The translations under genes and the position numbers were made by a program. This document shows, one piece after another, positions 1-10,452 of a stretch of DNA of 64,000 bases (position 1 is the first letter of the stretch; each line of letters starts with the position of its first letter). The notes under the pieces are model-generated. The model worked only from the letters and a program-made list of their open reading frames with translations. It was not told the origin of the DNA and searched no databases. The stretch spans positions 45,381,105-45,445,104 of the forward strand of contig OY829542.1 of assembly GCA_963691705.1 (NCBI GenBank), given 5' to 3'. Source of the stretch: Viola odorata (Eukaryota; Streptophyta; Magnoliopsida; Malpighiales; Violaceae).

Positions 1-3000
1 TCAAGTGTACAAGTCCGAGCTAAACATGACGGGATGCAAAGCCGAGCACCTCCTTATGTTCTTCCTCCAAGGGTTCAACCTCACCAAGGCCGAACGCCTC
101 CTCATTCACCTCCAAGGGTTCGACCTCACAAAGGTCGTCCAAGTGTGCAAGACTCTTCTTTCGATTCTACATTCGGGTCTACATCGGAAGTAGTCCAACC
201 TATCCAATTCACTCAACAACCACAACAACCCCCTCCATCTCAATCCTTTGAACCACGTTCGACAATTGACATTTTGGACGTGATTGAAAGGAATGTGGTT
301 GAACTTCAAGCTATTGCTGCAAGGAAGAGTGAAAAACGTAAGGTTGAAAAAGAGAGAAAAAGAAGAGAGCGAGAGATAAAAGAAAAAAGAGAGTGTGGAG
401 AGAAGAAAGTAAGCGATGAGGAAAATACACGGCATGAAAAGAGTAAGCATGCCAATGAGAGTGAGTGCAACCGCACCCGTGAGAATGAGTTGAGTGAGCT
501 TGTTGAGCTAAATCAATTTCAAGTTTTTGACAACCTTTTGTTTGAATTATATTTTGACAATCCGTTGTTTGAGCTTTAAATTGAAGAAAAAGAAAGTGAG
601 CAAAACAGTCCCCATGAAAGAAGTGAGCATGGGTCAAGAGATAGTGAGCAAAACAGCCCACATGAAAAGAACAAGCATACGAGAGAGAAACACACACATG
701 AGGGGAGTGAGCAATTAGAAAAATTGAGAGAAGAAAGTGAGGAAAAGAAGCAAACGGAAATTGTGGGAGCTATTGATCCAATGAGTGTGCCTTTGTGCAA
801 TGAGGATCCATTAGCTCATTCTAACATTGACACTTCTTTTCCTACTATTTGTGTGCCTTTCTTGCAGGAAATTTTGATGGGTTGCCACGACCATACGCGC
901 CCGAATGTTCCAAGGAACAAAGGTGGTTTCGAACCATCAATCCCAGGAGGCGTTGGAAGTGTAATTGCTCAACATTGGTGCTCCCAACGGCAAGGTCTCG
1001 AGGTAAACCATTCCCATTTTCCCGCTTTGCCCCAAAGGTGCGTACCAAATCCTTCTTTGAGTGCTCAATTGTTTGAGGCTGCTCATTTCACTCATCTTTA
1101 TTCACATGATAAAAATTTGTATAACAAACCTATAGCATGTGATAGAGAATCATTATTGCATTTCGTTGAGCATAACTCCTTTGTTCGTGTATTTGAGAAC
1201 CACTTGGGTACGAATTTTATTGCATTGCCCAAAAATATCTTCGTACCCTTCGCCAAGCAAAATTTTCCTTGGTTTGAGCATGAAAACTACTTGGATGAAA
1301 GTTTTGTGTTATGTATTAAAACTCCTAAGTTACATTTCATCAAGTATGACTCTTTCTTGCTCAAACGTGCCAGTTTTTGTAGCTTTTCGGATAGTATGTA
1401 TAAATTATTTGTATGTTATTTAGACTTAGAATCTATGATTAATTTGCATGAAACCTGGAAACAATTCTTTTGCTTCAACTTGTCGAAATTTTCTTGGTCA
1501 ACATGTTGCAATGAATTGCTTTTCCCTTTGTGCCAATTATCTATGATTCTGATGTGTGGTATGCGGGCGTGTGAAGCCCAATTCTCGTGGCTAATTATCA
1601 TTAGCCGAATTGACAAGGAAAACCAATCCTTGTTCCGACATGAAAATTTGTGCTTTTTTAAGTATAGCCTACATGAAGTGCTTATGTGTGACATATCTTG
1701 GAATACCATGAATATGTTGTATGTTGAGAGACAACAAATTTTTGAACTAGATTTGTTGAGGACTAATTGGTTCAATTCTTATGGAAATTTGTGTTCTCTC
1801 TTGCTGAACTTGTTTGGTATTTCCAAGTGTATGGTGCCTTCTTGTAGTGCACAATTTTCTTGGACTAATTGTCGCGAGGATTTGTATTCCTTTTTGTGTC
1901 GATTATTAGGCATTCCACCGCATTTTGTGCATGGGCGTGTGGCTCAATTTTCTTGGCTGGTCCTTTTAGGCCGCTTTGAGAAAATGAACCACCGCACACG
2001 TTGTTTAATAATTTGTGATACCGTGCACATCCTTAATGTTGTCTTGATGACCAATGTGCTTAAATATGAAAGGAATGTGCATGATTTTGATTTGGATGAA
2101 TTTTGTGTTGCCAAGTGTAGCCTACATGAGTTATTTGTGGATGATATGCACTTAAATACCATGAATATGTTGTGTGTTACGGGAACACAAATTTTTGGGC
2201 CTAATTTGTCAAGAATTAATTGGGTTAATTCTTACGAAAATTTGTGTTTTCTCTTTGGAAATTTGTTTGGTATTTTCAAGTGCATGCTTATGTGTAGTGC
2301 TCAATTCTCTTGGCTTGTTATTGTGAGCCGAAGAGAAAAGATGAGTTATTATGTTTGTTGTTCTATGACTGGTGATGCCATTCGCATTTTACATGACATT
2401 TTGAGAAACGATGTGCATCAATGTGCTATTAATGTTGTAGACTCTTCCTTGGACCAACCTATGCTTAAGCATGCGCGATTGCGCCTCTTGGGTCTCTCAC
2501 CTTTGTTTGCAAGTGTTTTTAAGTGTGCAGGTGAGAAGGTTGAAGTAAGGGATTCGAGGACGAATCCTTTTGAAGGGGAAGGAGTTGATGTGATCACGGC
2601 CCCCTCCGAGTTAGAACAATTTGGCATGAAGCCAAGAGGACCGGTCACGGGCAGCCGAGCCTTGCAAATGAGCATAAATCATGCCCAAGGTCGACGATCA
2701 AGTGCCAAATCTCCGCAATGCCTAGGCCTAGACGCACGAAATTCCCAAGATGGCCGAGCAAGCCATGAAGTAAAGGCGCGTCTAGCCCTAGAAAGTCCCA
2801 AGGACACACACACCACCCCAAGGCCTCCAGCAAAGCCGAACTTCCTCAACTTGCAGCAAGGCTCGTCAACAAATGCTCCATCCAAGAGGACCAATCATCA
2901 TGGGAATTTGGGCAAGCAAATAGAGTCCGATTTGAGAGAACAAAGGCTTGACGGAAACTTCAAGATCTTAGCTTTCGTTTGGGACAAGTTTCAGCCCAAT

Positions 3001-3126
3001 CGGATGGTTGGATCAAAAGTTATGCTTGTCGGCATGTTAGCGCGCAGTGTAAAGCCTTCTTGGAATGAAATCGGCTCTTCAAAACACCATAGCGTTTTGC
3101 CACTGGAAACTATAACGTTATGGTGA
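1..3126 (+). pseudogene. Chimeric gag/spacer/pol-tail ORF, one internal stop
   Basis: One frame is open from base 1 to the TGA at 3124-3126 (1042 codons) except for a TAA at 577-579. Codons 1-190 are Pro- then Lys/Glu-rich. Bases 590-720 repeat a Ser-Glu-His-rich motif with HEK. Codons from about 243 resemble the pre-RT linker of chromoviral pol. Bases 890-2500 encode a Cys-, Phe- and Trp-rich segment with internal repeats (AQFSW seen near 1582, 1849, 1944 and 2302) that I do not recognise. Bases 2500-2700 look like the polyprotein tail. Retention of 800 codons without a stop suggests recent constraint or recent origin. The function of the central part is unknown. Confidence 0.55.
1560..2340 (+). 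repeat. Diverged internal repeats of the spacer domain
   Basis: Bases 1641-1870 and 2096-2330 are clearly related, about 455 bases apart. Both contain a segment reading NTMNML followed by NLC, GI.KCM and CSAQFSW. Further AQFSW copies near 1582 and 1944 show that the duplicated unit was larger or duplicated more than once. The repeats stay in one frame. Confidence 0.6.
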
Positions 3127-3143
3127 AAACGCTATAGCGTTTT
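3080..3143. other. Cluster of palindromes ending in AAAACGCTATAGCGTTTT
   Basis: Bases 3126-3143 are a perfect 18-base palindrome that overlaps the stop codon of the upstream frame. Just before it lie the palindrome ATAACGTTAT and a diverged half-copy with ATAGCGTTTTGCC. Seen directly; role unknown. They sit upstream of the TATA box at 3197, so a U3 regulatory role is possible. Confidence 0.5.
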
Positions 3144-3735
3144 GCCTCCCGTGAAGGTGGATTTTTGGGCTTTTCAAGCCCATTTTGCGTCCGAACTATA
3201 TATAACTCTTTTGTATCATTTTCCTGGGGAGCTTTAGACATTTTGTGTGATATTTTGTAAGGTGAGATTACTCCTTCCTCATATCACCTAAGCCTTGAGC
3301 TCATCATCTCTTCCTTGAGAGAGATCATTTGAGTTGAGATTACTCCTCTTGATCTTTTTCCGGGAAATCAAAGTTTGTAATGATTGTGACAATTTTTGCT
3401 TGAATGAAATCGGGGATTTATTTGTTTGATCATCCATAGAAACGAGTCCCACTTGGCCCTCAGATTATATCTTGATCAAGCAATCGTTCGTGTGATTTTT
3501 GCTACTTCGTGTGTGCTCATCTCCGTCCCTTCCATCCATCTTCTAATTCCCGGTAATTTCCCATCTTTCCATTGCTCTTTTGTGTCTCTTTCTCCGCTGC
3601 ATCTCCATATCTTGTTATTTCCCTCTTTGTGGTCATGTGTGTGCTAGATGATTCGCTTGGCTAGATCCTCCATAAGCTCCATATGTAATCCGACTTACTA
3701 ACCCTAGGCAGGATCACATCAGACAATCACCTTGA
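3144..3735 (+). repeat. Putative LTR remnant with TATA box
   Basis: AT-rich non-coding DNA with TATATATAA at 3197-3205, between the end of one gag/pol-tail frame and the start of another gag frame at 3743. That position fits an LTR shared by two tandem copies of the same family. I could not place TG/CA ends, a polypurine tract or a primer-binding site, so the LTR call rests on context only. Confidence 0.3.
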
Positions 3736-3742
3736 TGCAAAC

Positions 3743-4658
3743 ATGAGTAGTATTAGACCGAGGGTTACAACCGTCAAGGGCAAGGAAGGCCCCAACGCAT
3801 GTTTGAATTTGAATATTACTTCTTCAACTCGTGTGCGAACGCGAGATATTTTATGCCATACATGCATAGGTCGATGACACACTTCAATCCAATGTCCCAA
3901 CAATAAATTGAGTATTAAGGATCATGGTGCGAAGAAGTGTATTCAAGTTGAAGATGCCAAGACTACTTATTCACAACATGTTCTTAACGACGATGATGAG
4001 GATAAGGGAATTCAGTTGGCTGCCCTTATTAGTAGTGTTGCGAGTACACAAGATGAGATGGTGGCAATTGATGATGGACATGTGACGGTCTTATCTGAGA
4101 ATGCTAAAACGCTTGTTGAGCGCAATGTGATGAGTATACGAGAAAAATCTTTTGCCGAATTTGAGAGTACTAAAAATATTGAGAGCAAAAGATGAGAGTT
4201 TAGTGAAAAGAAAGAGGGAATAAGAGAGAAAAATAGCTCCCATGAAAAGAGTGAGCATGGGAAGAGAGATAGTGAACAAAATAGTCCCCATGAAAAGAGT
4301 GAGCATGAGAAAAGAGATAGAGAAAAACAACCCGCATGAAAAAAATGAGCATGTGAGAGGAAAACACATGCATGAAAAGAGTGAGCATGTAGAGAGTGGC
4401 ATTAGTGAGATAAAAAGAGAGGATAAAGAAAAGAAATTGAGTGTTTATGCCAAAGGGAGAGAAGAGAGTGACGCATTATGTTTGCGCAAAACTTATTTTG
4501 GCGTAAGCCCTTCAAAACCGCATTTTTTGCCATTGCGCCTTGATTCTTCTAACCTTAATGAATTTGTTTCTTCTCCTATTTGTTATTATTCTCTTGTGTA
4601 GGTAATTAAGGATTTAATTCCAGAGAAGACATCCCATATTCAATTGCCAATTAGAAGG
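3743..4658 (+). pseudogene. gag remnant, copy II of the non-autonomous element
   Basis: A frame starting ATGAGTAGT at 3743 reaches a CCHC zinc-knuckle pattern (CHTC, then H, then C; about 3857-3900) typical of Ty3/gypsy Gag nucleocapsid. A TGA at 3875-3877 sits inside the knuckle where the family has Gly. After the knuckle comes an acidic stretch to 4195, then a Ser-Glu-His/Lys-rich stretch (4200-4400) matching 590-720 of copy I. Further stops occur at 4193 and about 4338, with a frameshift near 4330. The gag is much shorter than usual. The sequence is cut at 4658 by the Ogre-like element and resumes at 25664. Confidence 0.5.
4654..4658. repeat. Target site duplication GAAGG (left)
   Basis: GAAGG directly abuts the TGTCGCGCC start of the left LTR. 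The same five bases follow the CA end of the right LTR at 25659-25663. A 5 bp duplication is the Ty3/gypsy norm. Confidence 0.95.
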
Positions 4659-5524
4659 TGTCGCGCCCCGAAAATTAAAAATTCGCGAGTGTGCAACGAA
4701 ATTTGAGACCTTCAGATGCTTGGCGTAAAAGGGACGCCTAGCAGCATGCAATGAAGTCGCCACCCTAATTTGGTTTCTAGGCTTAGGGAACCCTAATCGT
4801 CATGGCATAGGAAATATAATAAGTAAAAAACTAAAGGCACAAAAAGGGGTCTAGACCCCAGACAAAGGTTCAGGGTCGTATTATGGTCTCGGGAAGGTGT
4901 TAGGCACCCGAGTCACATCCGAAAACGGTTACCGGTTGATGAGAGAGGTGTTTAAAAAGGTGCTTGAAAAATGCATTTTTGAAAAAGGGGGCCCTCAGAG
5001 GAATCGTCACTTTAGCCTTTTTTACAATCGGGACCGTTCAGGAATAATAAAAAGATCTTTCGGACGGGGTTACCGTTTATCAAGATCGATCGATTATTCT
5101 TGACCGTAACGTGATGGGACTGAATTTTCCGTAAGGCTGAATGAACGCCCTCTTTTTTCATCATCGGGCCATGCATGATTAACCTAATTACTACGTGATT
5201 CTAACATGGATTGCTAACAGAGTACCAATTTAAATGATAGGTTTTTGAAGTGAAAAAAAAACTGAAGTGGGATCGAAAGTCCCCATGTACATGCAGTCAA
5301 TACAAGGAAGAATTTGAAATTAGATGAACATAGTATTTTAAGCACGTCTTTAAACACGTTGTTCATGTGGGTTGATTTTAATTCTAGCAGTTCTATATAT
5401 CATGCATACAGTTGATATTTGCAGAAAGCATCGAATAAATAAAAAGGACTTGAGAGGCGTACTTTCGAGCGAAGCTTGAAATTAACCTACAAAACGAGAG
5501 TGTTAGTGATAGCTTGAGAAATAA

Positions 5525-5890
5525 CTAAGCAATTTTATGAGTGCGAAAATTTAAATGACAGTTGATTGTATGCGAGAAATGATGGATTTCACGCATACGA
5601 GAATTTAAATGCTGAGTTGATTGCATGCGAAAAATGACGGATTTAGCGCATACGAAAATTAATTGCTGAGTTGATTGCATGCGAAAAATGATGGATTTGA
5701 CGCATAGGAGAATTAAATGCTGAGTTGATTGCATGCGAAAAATGATTGATTTTACGCATACGAGACTTTAATGCTGGGTTGATTGCATGCGAAAAATGAT
5801 TGATTTTAAGCATGTGAGAATTTAAATGCTAGGTTGATTGCATGCGAAAAATGATTGATTTTAAGCATGCGAGAATTTAAATGCTGTTTT
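5525..5890. repeat. Tandem array inside the LTR, about 54 bp unit
   Basis: About six units, each with GTTGATTGCATGCGAAAAATGA followed by GCATACGAGAATTTAA variants; starts near 5617, 5671, 5725, 5779 and 5834. The same array is at 23103-23470 in the other LTR, so it predates insertion. Confidence 0.85.
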
Positions 5891-6029
5891 GATAAGTGCA
5901 GAAGAATTAAATGCAGTTGGCGATTTACAGGGAATAAAAAAAAAGTTTGATGGTTTGCAGAAAATAAAACAGGTTGATAATGCAGAGAATAAACAGTTGG
6001 ATATTTGCAGAAAATAAACAGTTGATATT

Positions 6030-6740
6030 GCGACCGACCATGTAGGCGGTATTGAATTTAAATTACTGAAAGTAAATTGCTGGAATTTAAAGTGCGGGAA
6101 AATAAAGTGCGGAAAAGTAAACAGTTGATAATTTGCGGAATGACTTCCAGCAGTTTTGCGAAAAATTAAAGCAGTTGAATATTTACGAGAATTAAAATGC
6201 GACCGACCATGTAGGCGGTATTGAATTTAAATTGCCGAAAGTAAATTGCTGAAATTTAAAGTGCGGAAAATTAAAGTGCGGAAAAGTAAACAGTTGATAA
6301 TTTGCGGAAGGATTTCCAGCAGTTTGCGAAAAATTAAAGCAGTTGAATATTTACGAGAATTAAAATGCGACCGACCATATAGGCGGTATTGAATTTAAAT
6401 TGTTGAAAGTAAATTGCTGAAATTTAAAGTGCGGAAAAGTAAAGTGCGGAAAATTAAAGTGCGGAAAAGTAAACAGTTGATAATTTGCGGAAGGATTTCC
6501 AGCAGTTTGCGAAAAATTAAAGCAGTTGAATATTTACGAGAATTAAAATGCGGCCGACCATATAGGCGGTATTGAATTTAAATTGCTGAAATTTAAAGTG
6601 CGGAAAAGTAAAGTGCGGAAAATTAAAGTGCGGAAAAGTAAACAGTCGATAATTTGCGGAAGGATTTCCAGCAGTTTTGCGAAAAATTGAAGCAGTTGAA
6701 TATTTACGAAAAATTAAAAAGCGACCGACCATATAGGCGG
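6030..6740. repeat. Tandem array inside the LTR, about 170-183 bp unit
   Basis: Units start with GCGACCGACCAT at 6030, 6199, 6367, 6550 and 6721. Unit length varies because a 15-base sub-repeat (AAAGTGCGGAAAAGT type) is present in different numbers. The right LTR has the same number of units, but the long and short ones are in a different order. Confidence 0.85.
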
Positions 6741-7183
6741 TATTTTAAATGACTGAAATTAAACGGTTAGATATAAATGACTGGGGTTAGATAACATGAC
6801 AAGAAATATTACGATAAAGAATGAGCAATTCATGTATAAAAACAATTCAATAAACAAATTGACGCAAGAATAAGCATACGAAATATTTTTACAAAAAAAG
6901 TGAACTAACAATTCATGCATAAAAATATAGGAACAATAGTACATATCACAAATAATGATCATACGAGGCATGTGAACATTTTACGAAAAAAAACTAGCGA
7001 AACGAAGACTCGGAAAAGATATAAATGGGTTGGGCCCTACTTAAAATTTGAAGAAATGGGCCAGGAACAGTTCCTGGCCCAAAGGGATTAATTTAAATGG
7101 TGATGGGCCAAGCCCATCACCTTTCTCATTTCTTTGCACGAAGGACCGCATGGCCCAAGATCAAGTCATCTTCAACCTCACGT

Positions 7184-7700
7184 CGCCGGCGCCACTGCCG
7201 GCGACGGAGGTAACGAACCAGGCGTCCGATTCGCCTGGTTCTCGGCCTAAATTACTCGTCTCCCTTTCAGCAGTACAAACAAATGATCACAGTAGGAAAA
7301 CAGCAACCAAAACGGTGACAATTGCATCGGCCACATTAATGCGTATTAATCCGTTTAAATAGCAAATAAATACTTAAAGCGTTTAAACAATTTAATTGAT
7401 GCTAGTATAACGAAATTAACTCAACACTCAAGCAATTAGAACACATTGGAGCAATTAAGTGATCAATCAAAGCAAGAACAAAAATTAAAGAAAAAACAGT
7501 AAGTGAGAGAGAGAGAAAGAAGCTCACAGCGCTTGCCGGAAGTGGACCGGATTGAGCACAAGAAATGAGGTTCACTTGTACGTGGATTGGTCCCGAAAAA
7601 TAGAGAAGGAGTAGTGTGTTTTTTTTGTAAAATTTTCGGACCGTTTGAACGAAGGGAAGCCGTGGCTATTTATAGCCAAAAACGCGTGGCGTTTGGATGG
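7184..7700 (-). other. LTR segment absent from the 5' LTR
   Basis: In the left LTR CACGT is followed by 517 bases before GGGGAGCTGCGCG. In the right LTR CACGT joins GGGGAG directly (24764/24765). The segment holds the only convincing TATA box of the LTR, so its loss affects promoter function. Confidence 0.9.
7667..7674 (-). promoter_or_regulatory. TATA box of the LTR promoter (TATAAATA)
   Basis: The minus strand reads GGCTATAAATAGCC, a TATA consensus inside a short palindrome, about 920 bases into the LTR in its own orientation. The Ogre-related LTR at 40667 also has TATAAATA, about 890 bases in, which supports the call. Confidence 0.75.
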
Positions 7701-7860
7701 GGGGAGCTGCGCGTGGTGGCCGGACGTCGAGGTGGCGGAGCTAGGGGCTAGCCGTGATGATGGCGGAGGGACAGGAGCTACGGGAGCAGGTGGCTAAGGC
7801 GAAGACTTGCTTCGCTGCACGTCCCTGGCACTGTGCATGTGCATTATGCACATTAAATTG

Positions 7861-7910
7861 TCAACCGTTGATCTGGTTGACTTTCTTTGGTTGACCAGAT
7901 CAACGGTTGA
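7861..7910. other. Perfect 17 bp inverted repeat in U3
   Basis: Arms 7861-7877 and 7894-7910 are exact reverse complements around a 16-base loop. The structure is kept in the right LTR at 24925-24974. It lies about 190 bp upstream of the TATA box in element orientation. Confidence 0.85.
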
Positions 7911-8593
7911 GATCAAAGGCCTTTAAGTCTCATTTAAATGGCCTCGAGCCGAGTCTCGCGGGCAAACGTTTTGAATTTTCGAGCCGAAGGTATCCGAGCG
8001 TAGAGAAAAATATGACGGGTTTAACTGTATACAGCGACTGACGAGAATTTTTCGTTTAACGTGTTTATTTTCGCGTTAAAAAATGTGAAACGTTTGAACG
8101 GAAAAATAAAGACGTTACGCCGAAAATTGCACGAAACGCTGTAGACCGTTGCGAGCAGAAAAAAGCTAGCAACTAGTTGATGGAAAACATTTTAAAGTCG
8201 AGCTATTGTCCGAGGAAACTTACTCGGGTCCAATAAAAGCTCGAATGAAAATAATAATAAAATAATAAAAATACTAAAAAATGCGCTAAAATATAAAAAA
8301 TCCTAAAATTCATGTGATGACCTAAAACGAAGAAAAAATTAGCAAACGACTGCCGGATAATTAAAAATGTGATTTTTCAGGCTAAAAATATTAATGATAA
8401 TAATAATGAAAATACATGCCGAAAAATTAAAAATGCGATTTCGAAAGCTGACGATGCTAACGATGATGCAAAAATGCAACGAAACACCTAAAAATGCTAG
8501 CGACATTAAATCAACTGAAAATGAATGTAAATTAGCTGAATAACAGAAATGCTAAAATTAAATAAAAATGGCGTCAAAATTCGGGTATCAACA

Positions 8594-8608
8594 GTTGCCC
8601 CCTCTTTA
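8594..8608 (-). other. Polypurine tract (PPT) of the Ogre-like element
   Basis: The minus strand reads TAAAGAGGGGGCAAC and abuts the TG start of the 3' LTR, the place where plus-strand DNA synthesis is primed. A similar GGGGCAACTG lies about 50 bases further inside. Confidence 0.8.
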
Positions 8609-8641
8609 CTGTCTTATCGAAGTATTTGATAAGCAGTAAAG
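8604..8641. other. Inverted repeat beside the PPT
   Basis: CTTTACTGTCTTATC at 8604-8618 pairs with GATAAGCAGTAAAG at 8628-8641 (one bulged base). The pairing continues outward imperfectly: CAAAATTCGG in the LTR end (about 8573) faces CCGAATTTTGG (about 8657). The imperfect palindrome therefore spans the LTR/internal junction. Confidence 0.75.
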
Positions 8642-8699
8642 ACAGTTGCCCCTATATCCGAATTTTGGCGACACAGCGGGTCTTACCTCAACCTTACAG

Positions 8700-9560
8700 T
8701 GATGATGTCGCTCTGGGAGGAGGAGGTTGATTGATGTCGCTCTGGGAGGAGGAGATTGATTGATGCTGTCACTGGGGATACCAGGTGCTTGCTTGATGTC
8801 ACTCGGGGAGGAGGAAAGTGATGCTGCCACTCTGAGAGGAGGTAATCTGCTGACGTCGCTCTGGGAGGAGATAGGTTGTTGATCCTGCAAAGATGTAAAC
8901 TTAGATCTGCTCGGGTATTGAGAGGCACATAAGTTGCAGGAAATGTAAATGACAACTACTCTACCGGGGACGGAAAGTAATTTTACGAAAATGTAAACGA
9001 CAGCTCCACTGGGGGGGATGATCACTTGACATGTGACTGATGTTGCTTCGGAAGATAATGCGCGATTCGCAGAAGTATGAATGATTTGTCCTAATGATGT
9101 CACTCTAGGAGGAGGAAAATAATTATGCAGAAATGTAGAATTGTATGAATGATGTTGCTCTGGGAGGGGAAGAAATGCTAAGGTTGAAAAAAGGTAGAAC
9201 TACGCTATGCTATCACTCTGGGAGGAGAAGAAATGCTACGCTGGAAACTAAATGCTGTCACTCTGGGAGGAGGAGAAATGCTACGCTGGAAACTAAATGC
9301 TGTCACTCTGGGAGGAGGAGAAATGCTGAGGTTGAAAAAGGTAAACAACGCCGATTCCCGTAGGAGAAGGCGCGAGATGCAGAAATTAAACTAAGGTCGC
9401 TCTGGGAGGAGAAGAATGCTAATGCTGAAAAGTAAGACAATGTCAATTCCCGTAGGAGAAGACACGACATGAGGAAGCTAAACTAAGGTCGCTCTGGGAG
9501 GAGGAGAATGCTAATGCTGAAGACTAAACTATGATGTCACTCTGGGAGGAGAAGAAAGCT
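8700..9560. repeat. Tandem array in the 3' UTR, core CTCTGGGAGGAG
   Basis: More than a dozen copies of CTCTGGGAGGAG at irregular spacing (about 25-60 bases). Around 9205-9330 there are near-perfect 45 bp units with AAATGCTACGCTGG. Arrays here are typical of the hypervariable 3' UTR of Ogre/Tat elements. Confidence 0.85.
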
Positions 9561-10074
9561 ATCGCCAGCGGCCTTGATACGAACCTAGAATGCGTCTGCG
9601 TCCTGCTCAGGAGGTAACGACCCCAAGGACAAGACTTTCCCACGATTTGCAGCCGTAAGTAGTCCTCACCTGATATTAGTGTTTGCACTCACGCTCTGAA
9701 ACAAGGCTAAGTGTTTTACACTCATAAAGATGCAACTAACATGATACATAATTTATAGTTCGCAATGTCAATCTGAGTGAATAGACTTCGAATGAAGATG
9801 CACATGCATGGGCGTTCTAATAATCGATGGAACTTTTACGGAAAAGAATGAAAGGACATGAAACGTCCGAAAATGAGTTTGTTTTGGAAAAGATTGCTTT
9901 GCCGGAAGGTTTTTGATGAATGATGTTTTGCTGATTGGCCTTGATGAGGGCGAGCTCTCTCGCTTTTTGCTGGGATGCTTTCTGGACAGAGTGTGTGAGC
10001 TCAGGGATCCTTGCTGGGGGTGCTCTTCGTTCGGCGAGGGGGCCTTTTCTTGAGTCTTCATTGGGGAGTGTCGT

Positions 10075-10315
10075 CGCTGTTCCTTTGGCGACTCACTACT
10101 TGAGTTGGCCTGGGGCCCCTTTCTCTTCTTGGGTTCTCACTAGGGATGCCTGCTTTGAGGTTTCTTGAGTTGGCCTTGGGCCTCTTTTGCTTGACTTTAC
10201 TAGGGAAGGATGTTTTGAGATTTCTCGAGTTGGCCTTGGGCCTTTCTACTCGAGTTCACTGGGGAAAGTTTTCTTCGAGATTTTCTCGAATTGAGTTGTC
10301 CCCGGGCTGTGATTG
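10075..10315. repeat. Three to four diverged tandem units, GAGTTGGCCTTGGGCC
   Basis: Units near 10091, 10165, 10226 and 10288 share TTGAGTTGGCC(T)TGGGCC, then CACTAGGG/CACTGGGG and TTTTGAGATTTCTC variants. Spacing is about 60-75 bases. Not coding on either strand as far as I can see. Confidence 0.6.
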
Positions 10316-10364
10316 CTTTGGCTCTTCGATTGTTTGTATTCGTCGAAGGTCTCTGAGCATTTTT

Positions 10365-10452
10365 CTTTTTTTTCCCTTTTTCCCCTCTCTCCTTTTTCTT
10401 TTTTTCCTCTCATTTTCCCTTTTTTTTTTTAAAAAAAAAAATATATATATAT
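10365..10452. repeat. Long pyrimidine tract joined to an A and AT run
   Basis: About 65 bases are nearly pure T/C, then about eleven A and (AT)5. On the element strand this is an (AT)n, poly-T, then polypurine stretch. It is low-complexity DNA; a secondary polypurine role is conceivable but not shown. Confidence 0.7.

Larger units (their letters stand above)
1..3735 (+). mobile_element. Non-autonomous Ty3/gypsy (chromovirus-like) derivative, copy I
   Basis: A 3126-base reading frame runs from the window edge and is followed by an AT-rich segment with a TATA box that looks like an LTR. The frame starts with a gag-tail type Lys/Glu/His-rich stretch, continues into a short piece resembling the region before RT in Tekay/Del-type chromoviruses, then about 1600 bases of unfamiliar coding sequence, and ends with a tail (RTNPFEGEGVD, then GPVTGSRA) resembling the extreme C-terminus of such polyproteins. 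RT, RNase H and integrase are missing, so the copy depends on partners. The left end is outside the window and no primer-binding site was recognised, so the lineage is inferred. Confidence 0.5.
4659..8593 (-). repeat. 3' LTR of the Ogre-like element (left copy, 3935 bp)
   Basis: Starts TGTCGCGCCCC and ends GTATCAACA on the plus strand, so on the element's own strand it begins TGTTGATAC and ends GGGCGCGACA. It carries two tandem arrays, a U3 hairpin and a TATA box. It holds 517 bp (7184-7700) that the right LTR lacks. Confidence 0.95.

Noticed and set aside
7048..7362. A 104-codon plus-strand ORF in the left LTR
   Set aside because: It lies antisense to the element across the 7184-7700 segment that the other LTR lacks, and it has no recognisable motif.
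9768..10061. A 97-codon Ser/Lys-rich minus-strand ORF in the 3' UTR
   Set aside because: No motif, no conservation seen in the relative, and low-complexity surroundings.
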